Shown in pieces: positions 11,889-22,060 of a stretch of 64,000 bases of DNA. Position numbers and translations under genes: made by a program. The first letter of the stretch is position 1. Each line of letters begins with the position of its first letter. Below the pieces are notes generated by a model that was not told the DNA's origin, did not search any database, and saw only the letters and a list, made by a program, of their open reading frames with translations. The DNA is from Chrysophaeum taylorii (lineage: Eukaryota; Sar; Pelagophyceae; Pelagomonadales; Pelagomonadaceae): contig JAQMWT010000001.1 in assembly GCA_029834535.1 (NCBI GenBank), positions 25,789-89,788 of the forward strand. Direction: 5' to 3'.

Positions 11889-11917
11889 GGGTGGGTGGGA
11901 GGGTGGGAGGGTGGGTG
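11889..11917 (+). repeat. G-quadruplex-prone tract
   Basis: Seven or so GGG runs separated by single T or A bases on the plus strand, in the spacer about 110 bp beyond the stop codon of the RhoGAP gene. The spacing fits an intramolecular G-quadruplex. Function is not evident. Confidence 0.6.
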
Positions 11918-12028
11918 ACCTCGGTTGAGGCGGCGCGTGTATCGATCGATTCGGGATGACGCCCTTCTTGCTTGGGTAATCATCATCAACATCGTCACGT
12001 TCATACCGTCGTCGGCCGTCGCTAGTGG

Positions 12029-12820
12029 TCAAATGGACGCACATCCACACCACATAACATAAGAGGATGCCGAGTCACACTCGTAGGAAACCAATGGGGC
12101 GTCGGCGTCGGGAGCGGGGTGATCAAAGCTCTCGTTGGCAGCAGCGATGCTATAGTCGAGCGGCTCGAGCAGCGAGTCGTCGGATTCGAGAACATCGTCG
12201 GGCTTGGGAGAGAGAGAAGAGTTTTCGGCGTCGAGACAGTCGTCGGGCGGAAGAGGGAGGTTGTCCGGACGCTCCCTCGCGATGATCCAAGCGGTAAATC
12301 TCGCGATAAACGGATTGAGCTCTTGAATGACGTAATCGAGCGCGTCGCCGTTCGGTTCTTTGACGAAGATAGGAGCAAAGACGGTCGCAAGATTCTTGGC
12401 CGGCATCAAGTTGAGCGATGCCCGCTGGTCGACATCGGCCAGGAGGTCGAGAACCGCGTCTGTGATAGGATCGAACGCGATCGCCTCGGAGACGCGCGAG
12501 CTGTCGTTCGACAGGACCGTCTCGCACCGGTCGCGGAGCCACCGCTTGAGAAGCGTCGCTAACACTTCTGGGTCGAGGCCCGCCACGACGTCGCGCGGCT
12601 CGAGGCCCTTTTCGAGCTGCTCTACCGCCAACATGACCACCGAGTGGTCTCCCGGAACGCGAAAGATGCCCTCGCTCTCGAGACCAGTTTTTCGAAGTCG
12701 ATCGGTGATCGCATCGACGATCGCTTCGTGGTCGAGCTCGACGTCCGGATCCTGCCGCGACAGCCGCTCCTGCGGCAACGTCTCTTGCTCGCGGGGCCTT
12801 CTGCAACACAGAAAGGGCAT
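12029..12820 (-). CDS. RhoGAP domain protein
   Basis: 263 aa from an ATG. The RhoGAP domain spans roughly residues 30-190 and contains the arginine-finger motif GIFRVPG (R54), the LLKRWLR helix and a conserved NLATVFAPIF core, so it should stimulate GTP hydrolysis on Rho-family GTPases. The C-terminal ~70 residues are acidic and disordered-looking. The start lies 72 bp downstream of the stop of the SET gene on the same strand. Bases just after the ATG (TTTCTGTGTTGCAG) also resemble a splice acceptor, so an alternative upstream first exon cannot be excluded, though little room exists. The short Cys-rich N-terminus (MPFLCCRR) could be lipidated; that is inference. Confidence 0.85.
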   Translation of the reverse strand: MPFLCCRRPREQETLPQERLSRQDPDVELDHEAIVDAITDRLRKTGLESEGIFRVPGDHSVVMLAVEQLEKGLEPRDVVAGLDPEVLATLLKRWLRDRCETVLSNDSSRVSEAIAFDPITDAVLDLLADVDQRASLNLMPAKNLATVFAPIFVKEPNGDALDYVIQELNPFIARFTAWIIARERPDNLPLPPDDCLDAENSSLSPKPDDVLESDDSLLEPLDYSIAAANESFDHPAPDADAPLVSYECDSASSYVMWCGCASI

Positions 12821-12892
12821 TATTGCTTATTATTCGTAGTCGTCGTCGTCGTCGCGCGCTGTGGAAAAAACAAGAACCAAAATCTGGCCGGC

Positions 12893-14014
12893 TTAGAGTT
12901 CCGTTTGATGATGATGATTTTCATCCCGGGGGGGGTCGGGAATCTCGGCCATAAAGGCGAGGCTGTGGTTGAGCTGGGCGGCGTCGAGGGTGTGCGCGGG
13001 GCCATAGTAGGCATAGAGCTGGTCCCCCTGTTTGAGGGGTTTGAGGGTGACGAGAAAGGGAAAGACCGCGCTGTGGTCGACCACGCAGTATACGAATTCG
13101 GCGTTTCGTCTCGAGAGGTCCTCGGCGGTTAGGCGGGGATCGGTGATGTTGGCGCGGCAGTCGTTGACAAAGGCCACCGGGGTGACGGGGCCTCTCGGAC
13201 CGCAGAGCGCGTCGACGACGACGGCGACGTCCTTCGGCACGGGGACCCCCTTTCTCGGGATCTTCGACCTCGCCCCGCGCTTGACCTTGGCGCCCTCCTT
13301 GACGTTGTCCTCGTAATTCAACACGAGCGCGTAGTACCAGGAGGCGGCCTCTTCGGGGAAAGTCGCTCGAAACTCGAAATCGAGCCATTCGTCGCCGACG
13401 TACTGGCCGACTACGGTCCGCGCGGGGAGGTCTCGCGTCGCAACGGCGCCGCGCTGGCCGGGAGGCCACGCAACCTCCGCGACGCGCACCCCCGAAGCGC
13501 CAAGAGAGAAGAGGCCGCGGTCGGCGACGCGAGCGCGCGCGGCCGAGTCGAAGACAGAAGGCTCCTCGACCAACCCCGACAGGGACCGGAGGCACCGCAC
13601 CTCGTGCGCCCCGGTCGACAGCTTCATAATGTCGTAGTACAGTCGCTGCACGAGCGCCGATTGCTTTAGGCGTGAGTTTATGGGATTTGGGATTGCTTCG
13701 GAGGCTCCACCCGCCCTGCGCAACACCTTCATGTCCTGCCACAGCTGGTTCACTCGCCGCGCGTGCTCGCTCTTGGCCTCGCGCCGTCTCTCGCGGCTCC
13801 ACCCGCCCCACGCCACCTCCCAAAAGACCACCACCCCCCACCATCGTCGCCGCCACATGTTGTACACTGGGTTTCGTTTTGTCTTTACAACGGGCGGCCC
13901 CGGCCATGTGACGGGGCTGGCGGCGCCGAGGAGAAACCGCCGCCGCCGCCGGAGTTGTTGGCGGCGTTGTGTTGTCGTCTTGGGTAGTCGCCGATGCCTG
14001 CCATTAGGACTCAT
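12893..14014 (-). CDS. SET-domain protein (putative lysine methyltransferase)
   Basis: 373 aa, minus strand. Residues about 175-350 carry SET features: GVRVAEVAWPPGQRGAVATRDL at the start of the fold, GQYVGDEW, the cofactor/substrate-site motif FVNDCRANI (NHxxxPN-like position), and the C-terminal strand FPFLVTLKPLKQGDQLYAYYG with the conserved tyrosines. There is no Cys-rich post-SET motif. The first ~110 residues are Arg/Trp-rich and of low complexity, so the real start may be a later ATG, such as MWRRRWW or MKVLRR. Target protein unknown. Confidence 0.8.
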   Translation of the reverse strand: MSPNGRHRRLPKTTTQRRQQLRRRRRFLLGAASPVTWPGPPVVKTKRNPVYNMWRRRWWGVVVFWEVAWGGWSRERRREAKSEHARRVNQLWQDMKVLRRAGGASEAIPNPINSRLKQSALVQRLYYDIMKLSTGAHEVRCLRSLSGLVEEPSVFDSAARARVADRGLFSLGASGVRVAEVAWPPGQRGAVATRDLPARTVVGQYVGDEWLDFEFRATFPEEAASWYYALVLNYEDNVKEGAKVKRGARSKIPRKGVPVPKDVAVVVDALCGPRGPVTPVAFVNDCRANITDPRLTAEDLSRRNAEFVYCVVDHSAVFPFLVTLKPLKQGDQLYAYYGPAHTLDAAQLNHSLAFMAEIPDPPRDENHHHQTEL

Positions 14015-14297
14015 GAGAAATTACGTGGCGCCGACGACAACACCAGCCACGAGCCGCAGCAGCAGTCATGTATCGCGCGCTTGCGGGAGGATTGAACACA
14101 GCAGGCAGGGAGGCAGGCAGATAGGCAGGCAGGAGAATAGGCGAAGCGCGTAAGATCGCGCGCTCAACTGGGCGAAGTGAAGTCAAGTGAAGGTTTTAAC
14201 GACGCGGCAGCGTCGACGACGACGACCTCCGAGGTCGCCGATCTACGCCGCCGCCGCCGCGCGCGAGAAAGTGTGTAACGAGGAGGGCCGCCGCCGC

Positions 14298-14729
14298 CTA
14301 TTGGTCAAGCGCCGCAAGGACGTTGGTCGACGAGGGTCCGCCCAAGAGAGACTCGGAGGAGGAGCCCCAGTTGAAAGTCCTGTGATAAAGTCGTGCCTCG
14401 ACTCGGCGACGGATGTCTTCCTGGGATTCCTGCTGTTGCTGCCTGAGCGGCGAGGTCGCCGCTGCTCTCGGCGTCTCGAAGAGGAACTTGGAAGCGAAGC
14501 GGCTCCCGACGGTGATCGAGTCCCCAAAGTAGGAGGCTTTCGCCGACGAGTGGGGTTCGACGAAGATGCCGTCGCCGTCTTCTTCGTCGTCGCCGTCGCC
14601 AAAGCCGCGCGCGCAACGACCGCACGTGACGCGGCCCGATGGGTCGACGTGGATCTGGTCCACGTCATCATCTTCCTCCTCGTGGACGGGGTCTCTGTCC
14701 TCGGACAGGACGCGCGCCCTCAGCAGCAG

Positions 14730-14764
<35 letters not shown>

Positions 14765-17700
14765 GCGGCTTGTTGTGAGCCGGCGGCGACCACCACGGCG
14801 CCGGCTGGCGGAGTGCCGTCATGCCGCACTTCTCGCACCGCGCGCACTTGCTGTGGAGCCAGCAGAAGACCCGGGGGTCGTGGCTGTCGGCGAGGTCGAC
14901 GTAGTCGGCGCACTCGGGCGGGACGGCGGGCCTTATCGCGACGAAAATAGGCCCCGAGAGCGCGTTGACGCCCATGCGACAGAACTTACATCGGGGCGAG
15001 CAGCCGCGCGCCTCGAAGAAGCTCTCGAGGCGCTTGGCAGACGCGATCATCGCGTCGCGCCACACACCCGACCGTCGTATGCGCTGCGTCTGGAACTGGT
15101 CCCGAAGGATCTGGTCGCGGAGCTGCCTCTTGCCGTCGTCGTGCGTCAAGGTTTGCGCGTCGTCTTTCTCGCGGCCCGAATCCTCGATCGCCGACCGCGC
15201 GGCGACGGCCGACCTCACAGCCTCGAGGAAGTAGGTCGCGTTTACGTATTGTCGCACCGTCGCGATCACTTGCCACGAGTTATCGCGGCAGATTCGCGCC
15301 GCGACCTTGAGGTTGGCTCGCAGATGCTGCCAGTGCTTCTTGGCGCCGAGCCGCAACTCGACGAGCGTTTCCAGCACCTTGGCCAGCTCGTTCGTGTGCG
15401 CGACCACGTCCAACTCGCCGCCGCCGTTTTCCTCGGGTTGCAGTTTGGTCGTCGTTGCCTCGCGCGCGGCTTCGGCCGAGTCGTCGTAGACCAAGTCGAA
15501 GACTCGATGGCCGTCGGCGGCGTCGTCGTCGTCGAGATCGGTTCCCGAGTCGGTCTCGTCGTCCGAGAGGCCGCCGAATCGGCGACGCGGGGTGCCTTGG
15601 CGATTGTCGAGGAGGTGCTGATGCTGCGCCGACCTGTTGGCTGCGTTGTGCTTGGCCGCGCACAGGAGCCAGATGAGCGACGGCGCGCCGACGATCGAAA
15701 GGTCGATCGTGAGCGCGACGGGCGCGAGGTGCTGCTGGGACGACTCGCTCGAGTGGAAGACGTAGTAGTTGGAGGGCGGGAGCCAGCGCGTGCGGCGCGG
15801 CTTGACGCCCGTCGGCCGGCACACGAAGTCGAGCGTCGCGACGATCTCGCGCGACCATTCGTCCAGAAGCGCGGGCACGAGTTCGAAGCAGAGCTGGCGG
15901 CACCGGTCCCTGTTCGTCTGCTGATGGGTGACGTCTCCGACAACGCGCGCCTCCTGGCGCGGCGGCGGCGGCGACTCGGGCTCCTCCTTGAGCAGCACCG
16001 TTTTCCGTCGTCTCATGTCGCCGCCGGGGCGACCTTCGCGTTCGCTCCCGCCGACCGACGAGGCCCCCGACGGAACGTCTCTCGGAGGTCCGAGCGTGAT
16101 AGCGCTCGCGGTACGGCGAGGTCCGCGGCGCAAGGGCGGGCGCTCGCTCGGGGCCGGGACGACGACGGGGTCCGCCGATGAAGAAGAAAAAGAAGAAGAA
16201 GAAGCCGCCGCCGCCGCCGCCGACGGCGTCGTCGTCTGGGGGGTCGGAGAGGACGCGCGGCGCAACGAGATCTCGGCGACGGGTTGCGCGCGCTGCGGCC
16301 TCCCCTGCGACGAATCGGAGGAGTGCGTGCGGCGGCGGCAGGATGCCGCGAAGTCGGCCGCCGCGCTCTTTGACGAGCTGTTCGAGTTGTGGACGACGAG
16401 CGAGCGCGGAAAGGGCGGCGTGAGGTGCAACCTCAACGTCGAGCCCGTCGAGCCTTGTTCGCCCGCCACCAGTCTCCCCGCGTTCTGGCTGCTGCTCCTC
16501 GAGGAGGAGGAGGAGCCGTGGTGGAAGGCGGCGAGGAAGCTCTGCGCCGAGCGCACGAGCCGGGCGCCGGGCCTCGATGCGGCGGGGAGCTGGAGCGCCG
16601 GGTTAGCTTCGTGCGTGAGCTCTCGCGCGACCGACACGCATCTCGTCAGCATCGCCAGCCACTGATTCTTTTCGCAGGCCGAGCACAGCGCGATCGTGAC
16701 GGACCGCGCGCGCGACTGGTGCGCGAGCGGATGGTGCACGACCCGGAGCTGGATGGCGTGGGGATGCGCCGACAGCAGCGTCTCCTTGTTGGTCGTCGGC
16801 GGCGTATTCGTCGCCGAGAGCGGCTCGTCGCTCCCGCTACCCGTCGTCGCGTCGGTGACCCCGACGACGCACTCGTGGGGCACCTCGCTCGCGGCGCGCT
16901 TGGCGTCTTTCTTGGCGTAGAAAAAGAGGCCGTTGAGCCCGAGGACGCAGTGGCGCTGCACCCAATACCCGTAGTTCTGCTTGTACTTGTGGACGGGCCC
17001 GCTCAGCAAGACGCCCGTACCCGTCGCCTCGAGGATCAAGCACGCGTACTTGCCGTGCGGCGACGCGAGGAATCGGTCGAGCGAGTCAAGCTCGAGGGCG
17101 TGCTCGATCTCGCGCTGCGCAGAGTCGAAGGGTGTCGGCGTCTGCTTGGCCTCGCGCAACACGGCAACCTCGGGCGGCTCGCCGTCGTCGACCGAGGACG
17201 CGACAACCAGGTCGGCCGAGGTCGGCTTGACGACGGCGTGGGGGTCGAGCCCCAGAATTCGTTCGGCCTTGCTCGGTCGTCGTCCTGGATGATCCACCAC
17301 GACGGCCTCCTCCTTGAACTCCCCCCCGCCCGCCGCCTCGCCGGCGGTCGCGTACTCGTCGTACGCGTCGGTCGTCCGCTTCCGGAGCGCGCTGCTTATG
17401 TTCACCTGGAGCGGCGCGCCGTCGGCGATGAATTTTCGAAAGATGACGCCCGCCGTCGACTGCTCGGCGCTCTTCTTGTTGTCCACCAGCGACCGCAAAA
17501 TCTCCACGGCCTCCCAGAATTCGAGCGATTCGGACGCGAACTCGCCCTCGAGAAAGTGGCGCAGTTCGGCGCGGCAACTCGGGTTCTTCAGCAGCTTGGA
17601 CAGCAGCACGGCCTTGGACTGCTGCGTGTTCAGGCTCCGCTCCGACCGCCACGCGTTCCACGACACCGACGCCGCGTCCAGCCGCGGCCGCCCCCCACCC

Positions 17701-18026
17701 TTGATTCCTGCCGGAGACGCCACGACGGGACTCGACGACGTTCCCGACAGGAGTCGCGTCACCATCGACCGCACGCCCACCGCCTCGCGCGTCGTCGTCG
17801 TCGTCACACCTAAGACATCGTTTGGACGTGAGTCGCCTTCCCACATCTTTCTCTTATTACCGGCGCGCCCGGCGGGGGTCTTGAGGACCAGGGGCGATCC
17901 TGTCGTCGCAGTCGTCAAAATCGTCGTCGGGTTCCCCTTCCCGTCCACCAGAGACTCCGAGGAGGCCTGCTGGTGCTGCGACCATGCTTTGGCCCACGTC
18001 TCCGTGAGCGCTTCGCTCTCCGCCAT
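14298..18026 (-). CDS. Large RGS-PH-zinc-finger signalling protein
   Basis: An uninterrupted 1242-aa frame. An RGS-like domain begins near residue 139 (LLSKLLKNPSCRAELRHFLE, then ESLEFWEAVEIL) and continues through IFRKFI and DAYDEY; its last helices (AQREIEHAL, DSLDRFLAS) come only after a ~75-residue insertion (about 228-302). A PH domain follows (about 337-480; GPVHKYKQNYGYWVQRHCVL, ending NQWLAMLTRC). A long Ser/Pro-rich disordered stretch leads to a helical region and a Cys/His module near residues 1010-1180 (CKFCRMG, HSKCARCEKCG, CGRCARG) resembling LIM-type zinc ligation. RGS domains accelerate Galpha GTPase activity and PH domains bind phosphoinositides, so a membrane-associated G-protein regulator is likely. 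Extensive open antisense frames overlap it because of codon bias and are not genes. Confidence 0.83.
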
Positions 18027-18540
18027 CCTACCTCCCCATCTTCACGCGGCGGGGCACCCCGACGTTGTCCTGCAGCATGTGCCAGCGTGGTTTTAACCCT
18101 CGATGCCGCGTATTTTCCCCGCTCTTAATAAAAAGGGCCGTTGCGTGCGACAAAGATTTTTTTCTGGGGCACCGCGACGCTGGTTCCTTCCCCCCTAATT
18201 ATGATTTTGACTGGTTGGGGGCGGGGACGATCCTCCTTCCATCCTTCCTTCGTTCCCGCCACCAATAATATTATGCTTTAAAGAAAGGAAGAAAATCTAT
18301 TGTTTACCACGTGAAAGAACGAAAAAGAAGAAAGAAAGCTTGCGGCAAGCAGACTCTTTCCTTCTCCGCTCCGACCCCTAAACGGCGGCGCTTCTTTCAT
18401 TCCTCCTTTTTAAATTTCTTTTAACAACAGGGAAAAAAAAAACACGTTGGCGACTCGTGTTTCACGACTTTTAGACGATCTCATCACATTAGGGGAGCAG
18501 CAGGCAGGCAAAGGCAAGAAGTGTGTGGGTCGCTCGACTA
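18027..18540. other. Intergenic spacer upstream of the RGS gene
   Basis: 514 bp separating the RGS gene start from the TRIC gene stop. Purine-rich plus-strand runs (about 18280-18350) and an A tract near 18431-18441 are visible; no gene or named element was found. Confidence 0.5.
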
Positions 18541-19419
18541 CTATGGCGGGGGGTCGCGTTTTTTCTTTTCGGGGAGGGGGAAGTCGTCGGGGATGTTGAG
18601 GAGCGTGCAGAAGAGACGCTCGAGGAAGGCGTGGGGGGTTCTCGAGGCGGGGATTCCGACGAGCAAGGGGAGGCTGGCGGAAATGGAGTAGAAACCGATG
18701 AGGAGGCGGGCCGTCTCGGGGGCGAGGTCGGTCCCTATGATATCGTGGGGATCGCGGAGGATATAGTAGAGAACGGATCCGACCGCGGCCTTGCGGACCC
18801 CCCCAAAGTCCCCACGGAAGGTGCGGCGGTGGTTAAAGGTGGCGGCAAACAAGGTGCCCCCGCAGGCCCCGAGGGTGCCGGCGATGAGAGTCGCGAAGAC
18901 GGCGGTCCGAGGTTGCTCGTGTTGCGCGTTTACGGCCTTCTCGGCGCCCCACGAGGATATGGCGTGGCCCGTGCTCATCCAGGCGCCGAGGCCGATCGCG
19001 AGTTTCGCCCACCACGAGGTTCTGAGGAGGCGATGCCAGGCATCGCGCGGGCAGCAAAAGGTGAGCCACCAGGCGACGATCAAGCTTCGGAAGGCGTTGT
19101 GCGAGCACGCCCAAGACGGGGGCTGGCCAAGGAGGAGGCCGACGAGTGTCGTGCCCCCAAACTGTCCGGCCGTGCAGGAAACCAAGGTTTCGAACCACGA
19201 GACGCTGGCGACGGCTCCGTGTTGCATCAGTGCGACTCTGTAGGCGTGGCATACGACGCACGAGCCGAAGAAGTCCAAGATCGAAAACCTCAACCACTTT
19301 ACCCCGACGGAGGCACTCTCGAGCTCGTCGTACCATTCGGCGGCCTGGCGGGGCCAGGCGATGGCCGCGGTGGCGAGGCTCAAGAGGACGCAGGCCGCAA
19401 CAACCCTCTTCCTTGTCAT
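18541..19419 (-). CDS. TRIC-family cation channel (TMEM38-like)
   Basis: Starting at the ATG at 19419 gives 292 aa, the usual TRIC length; the open frame extends further upstream but that part overlaps the divergent SpoU gene and is low-complexity. Hydrophobic helices appear in the TRIC order, with the diagnostic glycine-rich pore motifs FGGTTLVGLLLGQP and GACGGTLFAATF, and the motif WWLTFCCPRDAW aligning to the family's WYLVFYCPFDL. TRIC proteins are trimeric K+-permeable channels of ER/SR membranes that balance charge during Ca2+ release. The C-terminus is Lys-rich (EKKKRD). The gene is divergent from the SpoU methyltransferase with only 23 bp between start codons. Confidence 0.85.
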   Translation of the reverse strand: MTRKRVVAACVLLSLATAAIAWPRQAAEWYDELESASVGVKWLRFSILDFFGSCVVCHAYRVALMQHGAVASVSWFETLVSCTAGQFGGTTLVGLLLGQPPSWACSHNAFRSLIVAWWLTFCCPRDAWHRLLRTSWWAKLAIGLGAWMSTGHAISSWGAEKAVNAQHEQPRTAVFATLIAGTLGACGGTLFAATFNHRRTFRGDFGGVRKAAVGSVLYYILRDPHDIIGTDLAPETARLLIGFYSISASLPLLVGIPASRTPHAFLERLFCTLLNIPDDFPLPEKKKRDPPP

Positions 19420-19442
19420 CGGAATAATAGGTCCGTTGTTGG
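19420..19442. promoter_or_regulatory. Ultra-short divergent intergenic spacer (TRIC / SpoU)
   Basis: Only 23 bp separate the ATG of the TRIC gene (minus, 19419) from the first ATG of the SpoU gene (plus, 19443); if the second methionine (19482, MSEDVV) is used the distance is 62 bp. Either way promoters and 5' UTRs must overlap the opposite gene. A bidirectional promoter is inferred; no motif was identified. Confidence 0.5.
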
Positions 19443-20381
19443 ATGCGGCTCCTCCTCTGGGCTGCCGCAGCAAGGTGGCGCATGTCGGAGGACGTCGTCC
19501 GGTCGGTGGATTCCGGAACTTTAATGCGGGAGCTCGCGCGACGGGGGATCGATGTCGGAAACGAGGCAACAAAGCCCCGCCAGTCGCACGAGGTCGGATC
19601 CCTCCGCCCGAAGACTGCCGAGTCGGACGCGCGGGCCGCCGCCCTGGACGCCGCGCTCGAGCGCCTCGGGGTTGCGGGGGGTGCGGCACTCCTCGAAGGC
19701 CCGCCGCTCAAGTCGTACAATTCGTGGGTCCGACCGCGGGACGGCGGCGGAGGCCAACAGACGACGGAGAACGCGGCGCACCAGATCGCGTTTCTACAAC
19801 GCCACGAGCTCGCGCGCCGCGAGACACATCTCCGCAACACGGACGACGCGGCCAGAAGACGCGCCACCGCGGGCCTCGAGCCCCACGACATCGTCCTGGT
19901 CCTCGACAACGTCAGGTCGGCCGAAAACGTCGGGTCCGTTTTTCGAACCGCCGACGCCGCGCGTTGTCGCGAACTAGTTACCTGCGGCTTCACGCCCAAC
20001 CCGCTCTCGACGAGCAAAATTTCCAAGACGGCCTTTGGCGCCGAGACGGCGGTGCCCTCGAGGCACTTCGACAGCACTCTCGAGGCCGTCCGATACGCCA
20101 AGCGCGACCTCGACTGCGTCGTCTGGGCCCTCGAGACCGTCGACGGCGCGGTCGCCTATACCGAGGCACCCCTCCCGTCCCCAGGGACTAAAAAAGGTGT
20201 CGCCCTCATCTTCGGCAACGAAGTCACCGGCGTCGACATGAGCGTCTTGGACCACGTCGACGCCGTCGTCCAGATTCCAACGTACGGCACCAAAAACTCC
20301 ATCAATCTCGCCTGCTGCGCCGCAATCGTCACTTACGACATCCTGCGCCGATGGGGGACGACGGTGCCCCTCTCTTCGTAA
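19443..20381 (+). CDS. SpoU/TrmH-family 2'-O-ribose RNA methyltransferase
   Basis: 312 aa (or 299 from the second Met at 19482). All three SPOUT motifs are intact: motif 1 DNVRSAENVGSVFRTADA (about residues 155-172, Asn and Arg catalytic positions), motif 2 ALIFGNEVTGVD (254-265) and motif 3 IPTYGTKNSINLACCAAIV (279-297), which together form the SAM-binding trefoil knot. The N-terminal ~140 residues are variable. Substrate is probably rRNA or tRNA 2'-OH; the N-terminus could act in organelle targeting, since chloroplast or mitochondrial members are common, but this is not demonstrable here. Confidence 0.92.
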   Translation: MRLLLWAAAARWRMSEDVVRSVDSGTLMRELARRGIDVGNEATKPRQSHEVGSLRPKTAESDARAAALDAALERLGVAGGAALLEGPPLKSYNSWVRPRDGGGGQQTTENAAHQIAFLQRHELARRETHLRNTDDAARRRATAGLEPHDIVLVLDNVRSAENVGSVFRTADAARCRELVTCGFTPNPLSTSKISKTAFGAETAVPSRHFDSTLEAVRYAKRDLDCVVWALETVDGAVAYTEAPLPSPGTKKGVALIFGNEVTGVDMSVLDHVDAVVQIPTYGTKNSINLACCAAIVTYDILRRWGTTVPLSS

Positions 20382-20664
20382 ATAATCGACCGACCGAGGT
20401 TTTATTTTTTTTTTTGTCGGGGAATAATATTATTGTAGTCGCCGCAAGTTGGGCTTCTAAGGCAGACAGACGCCTTTGTGACATCTTACAGACGAGGAGG
20501 ACGCTGAGATTGCAACCCTCAGGAAGACGTCGAGTTGATTATAGCCGCCGAGGACGAGAAAGTGGTGACCGCATGGCGTCGAGCGTCGTTCTAGTATTAA
20601 ATAGGTCGGCGTTCCCTGGCGCCTAACGGTATCATAAAGCGTTAACACTTACCCCAAGCGAAGA

Positions 20665-21600
20665 ATGCTGCAAAAAAAGGTGCGCATTACGCTCTTCGCG
20701 GCGGGAAAGATAGTCGCCGTCTGGCAGCTCATTTCGCAAGGATCCGACGCGAACTTTCAGTGTGATGATGATGGAGGTTACTCGCCCCTCATGGTGGCGA
20801 GCTTGGGCGGCCACGTCGGCGTCGACCGCCTTTTACTTTCACTCGGCGCTGTCGTGAACAAAACCCGCGCATTTGGCAGCTCTTCACTTTACTTTGCGAG
20901 CCTCGAGGGCCACGTCGACGTAGCTACCCTCCTTCTCGAAAATAGCGCTGACGTGAACCTAAATGGTGGTATGTCTTCGCTTCACGCCGCGAGCCAGAAC
21001 GTCACGAAAAAGTAGTTGCCTGCTGCTCGAGAATTTTGCTGACATCCATCAGGTCGACGACGACAACCGTGATGCCTCGTCGCTTTACATCGCGGCCAAC
21101 GAGGGCCACGTCGCCGTGGCACGTCTGTTGCTCGCGAACGGCGCCGACGCCAATCACGTCGACGGCATTCATTGTTCGCCGCTGTACGTCGCGGCCTTGC
21201 GTGGTCGACGTGGCGAGCTTGCTGCTCGAGGAGACTACCGGCATTGATGTCGACCAGGCCCGCGAGGATGGTGCCACTTCTCTTTGCGTGGCCAGCCAGA
21301 ATAATTTTGTTCCCGTAGTCGGATTATTACTTTCGAGCGGATGTCAGCGCGGCCGCCCTCGACGGTTCCTCGCCGCTCTGCATGGCCAGCGAGAATGGCC
21401 ACCTCGCCGTCGTACGTCTGTTGCTCGCGAACGGCGCAAACGTCAACCACACCAAGGACGACGACTCAACGCAGCTTCATTTCGCGAGCCAGAACGGCTT
21501 TATTATTGCAGTGGTCCGATTGTTACTTTCGCGCGCCGCTAAAAAACAACGCGGCCGGCACATCGTCTGCCCGTCCTTCTCCGGCTACTCACCTCTATAG
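20665..21600 (+). pseudogene. Ankyrin-repeat gene with several frameshifts
   Basis: Ankyrin units of the form [65 protein letters not shown] and [23 protein letters not shown] are spread over three reading frames (20665-21015, 20963-21247, about 21240-21350, 21382-21600). At least six to seven repeats can be followed across the breaks. The frame changes do not coincide with obvious GT-AG introns, so the locus looks like a damaged gene; assembly indels are the alternative. Sequence identity among repeats is high, which may promote slippage. No N-terminal effector or F-box domain was recognised. Confidence 0.65.
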
Positions 21601-22060
21601 TCTCCTCGACAACCTCATCCTCGAATTTTCCAGAGATGACGAGCTCGTGGTGGTTCGGGAAGAAAGCAAGCCGCACAACGCAAAAGCGTCCGCTTTGCAG
21701 TCGACGACGACTACTCTAGTATTCCCCGAGCATGGGAGGACCTTTAATTATTACTTAGAGCAGTTGTTGTTCTCTATCTACCTACGTGCCTTGCACGATT
21801 TGATTTTATATTTATTGTGGCTGCCAATTAGTTGTACAGGAAAAACAACCTCTGCTCGTTATAACTAAAAACGGCCTTGGACCTCGCCGCCGCCGACTGG
21901 GAGCGAGCTCCCTGCCGCCACAACAAGACACACGCTCAGATTCCATCTCTCGCCAAAACTTCCTCCAGCTTGAAGGAAGGCCTGTCTGTTTCAACTCAGC
22001 AACTGCTGCCTCGTACAAATAATAAATGCCATCGCTAGGGGTCGGAATCCGCGGTTTCAG
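21601..22060. other. Spacer between ankyrin pseudogene and METTL26
   Basis: 460 bp with no recognisable gene. Short frames continue from the ankyrin locus (to about 21868) but contain no repeats. Confidence 0.5.

Noticed and set aside
14187-16181. 664-codon plus-strand open frame
   Set aside because: Antisense to the RGS-PH gene; Arg/Ala/Val-rich low-complexity product explained by the host's codon bias. No domain.
16389-17813. 474-codon plus-strand open frame
   Set aside because: Also antisense shadow of the RGS-PH gene, same compositional cause.
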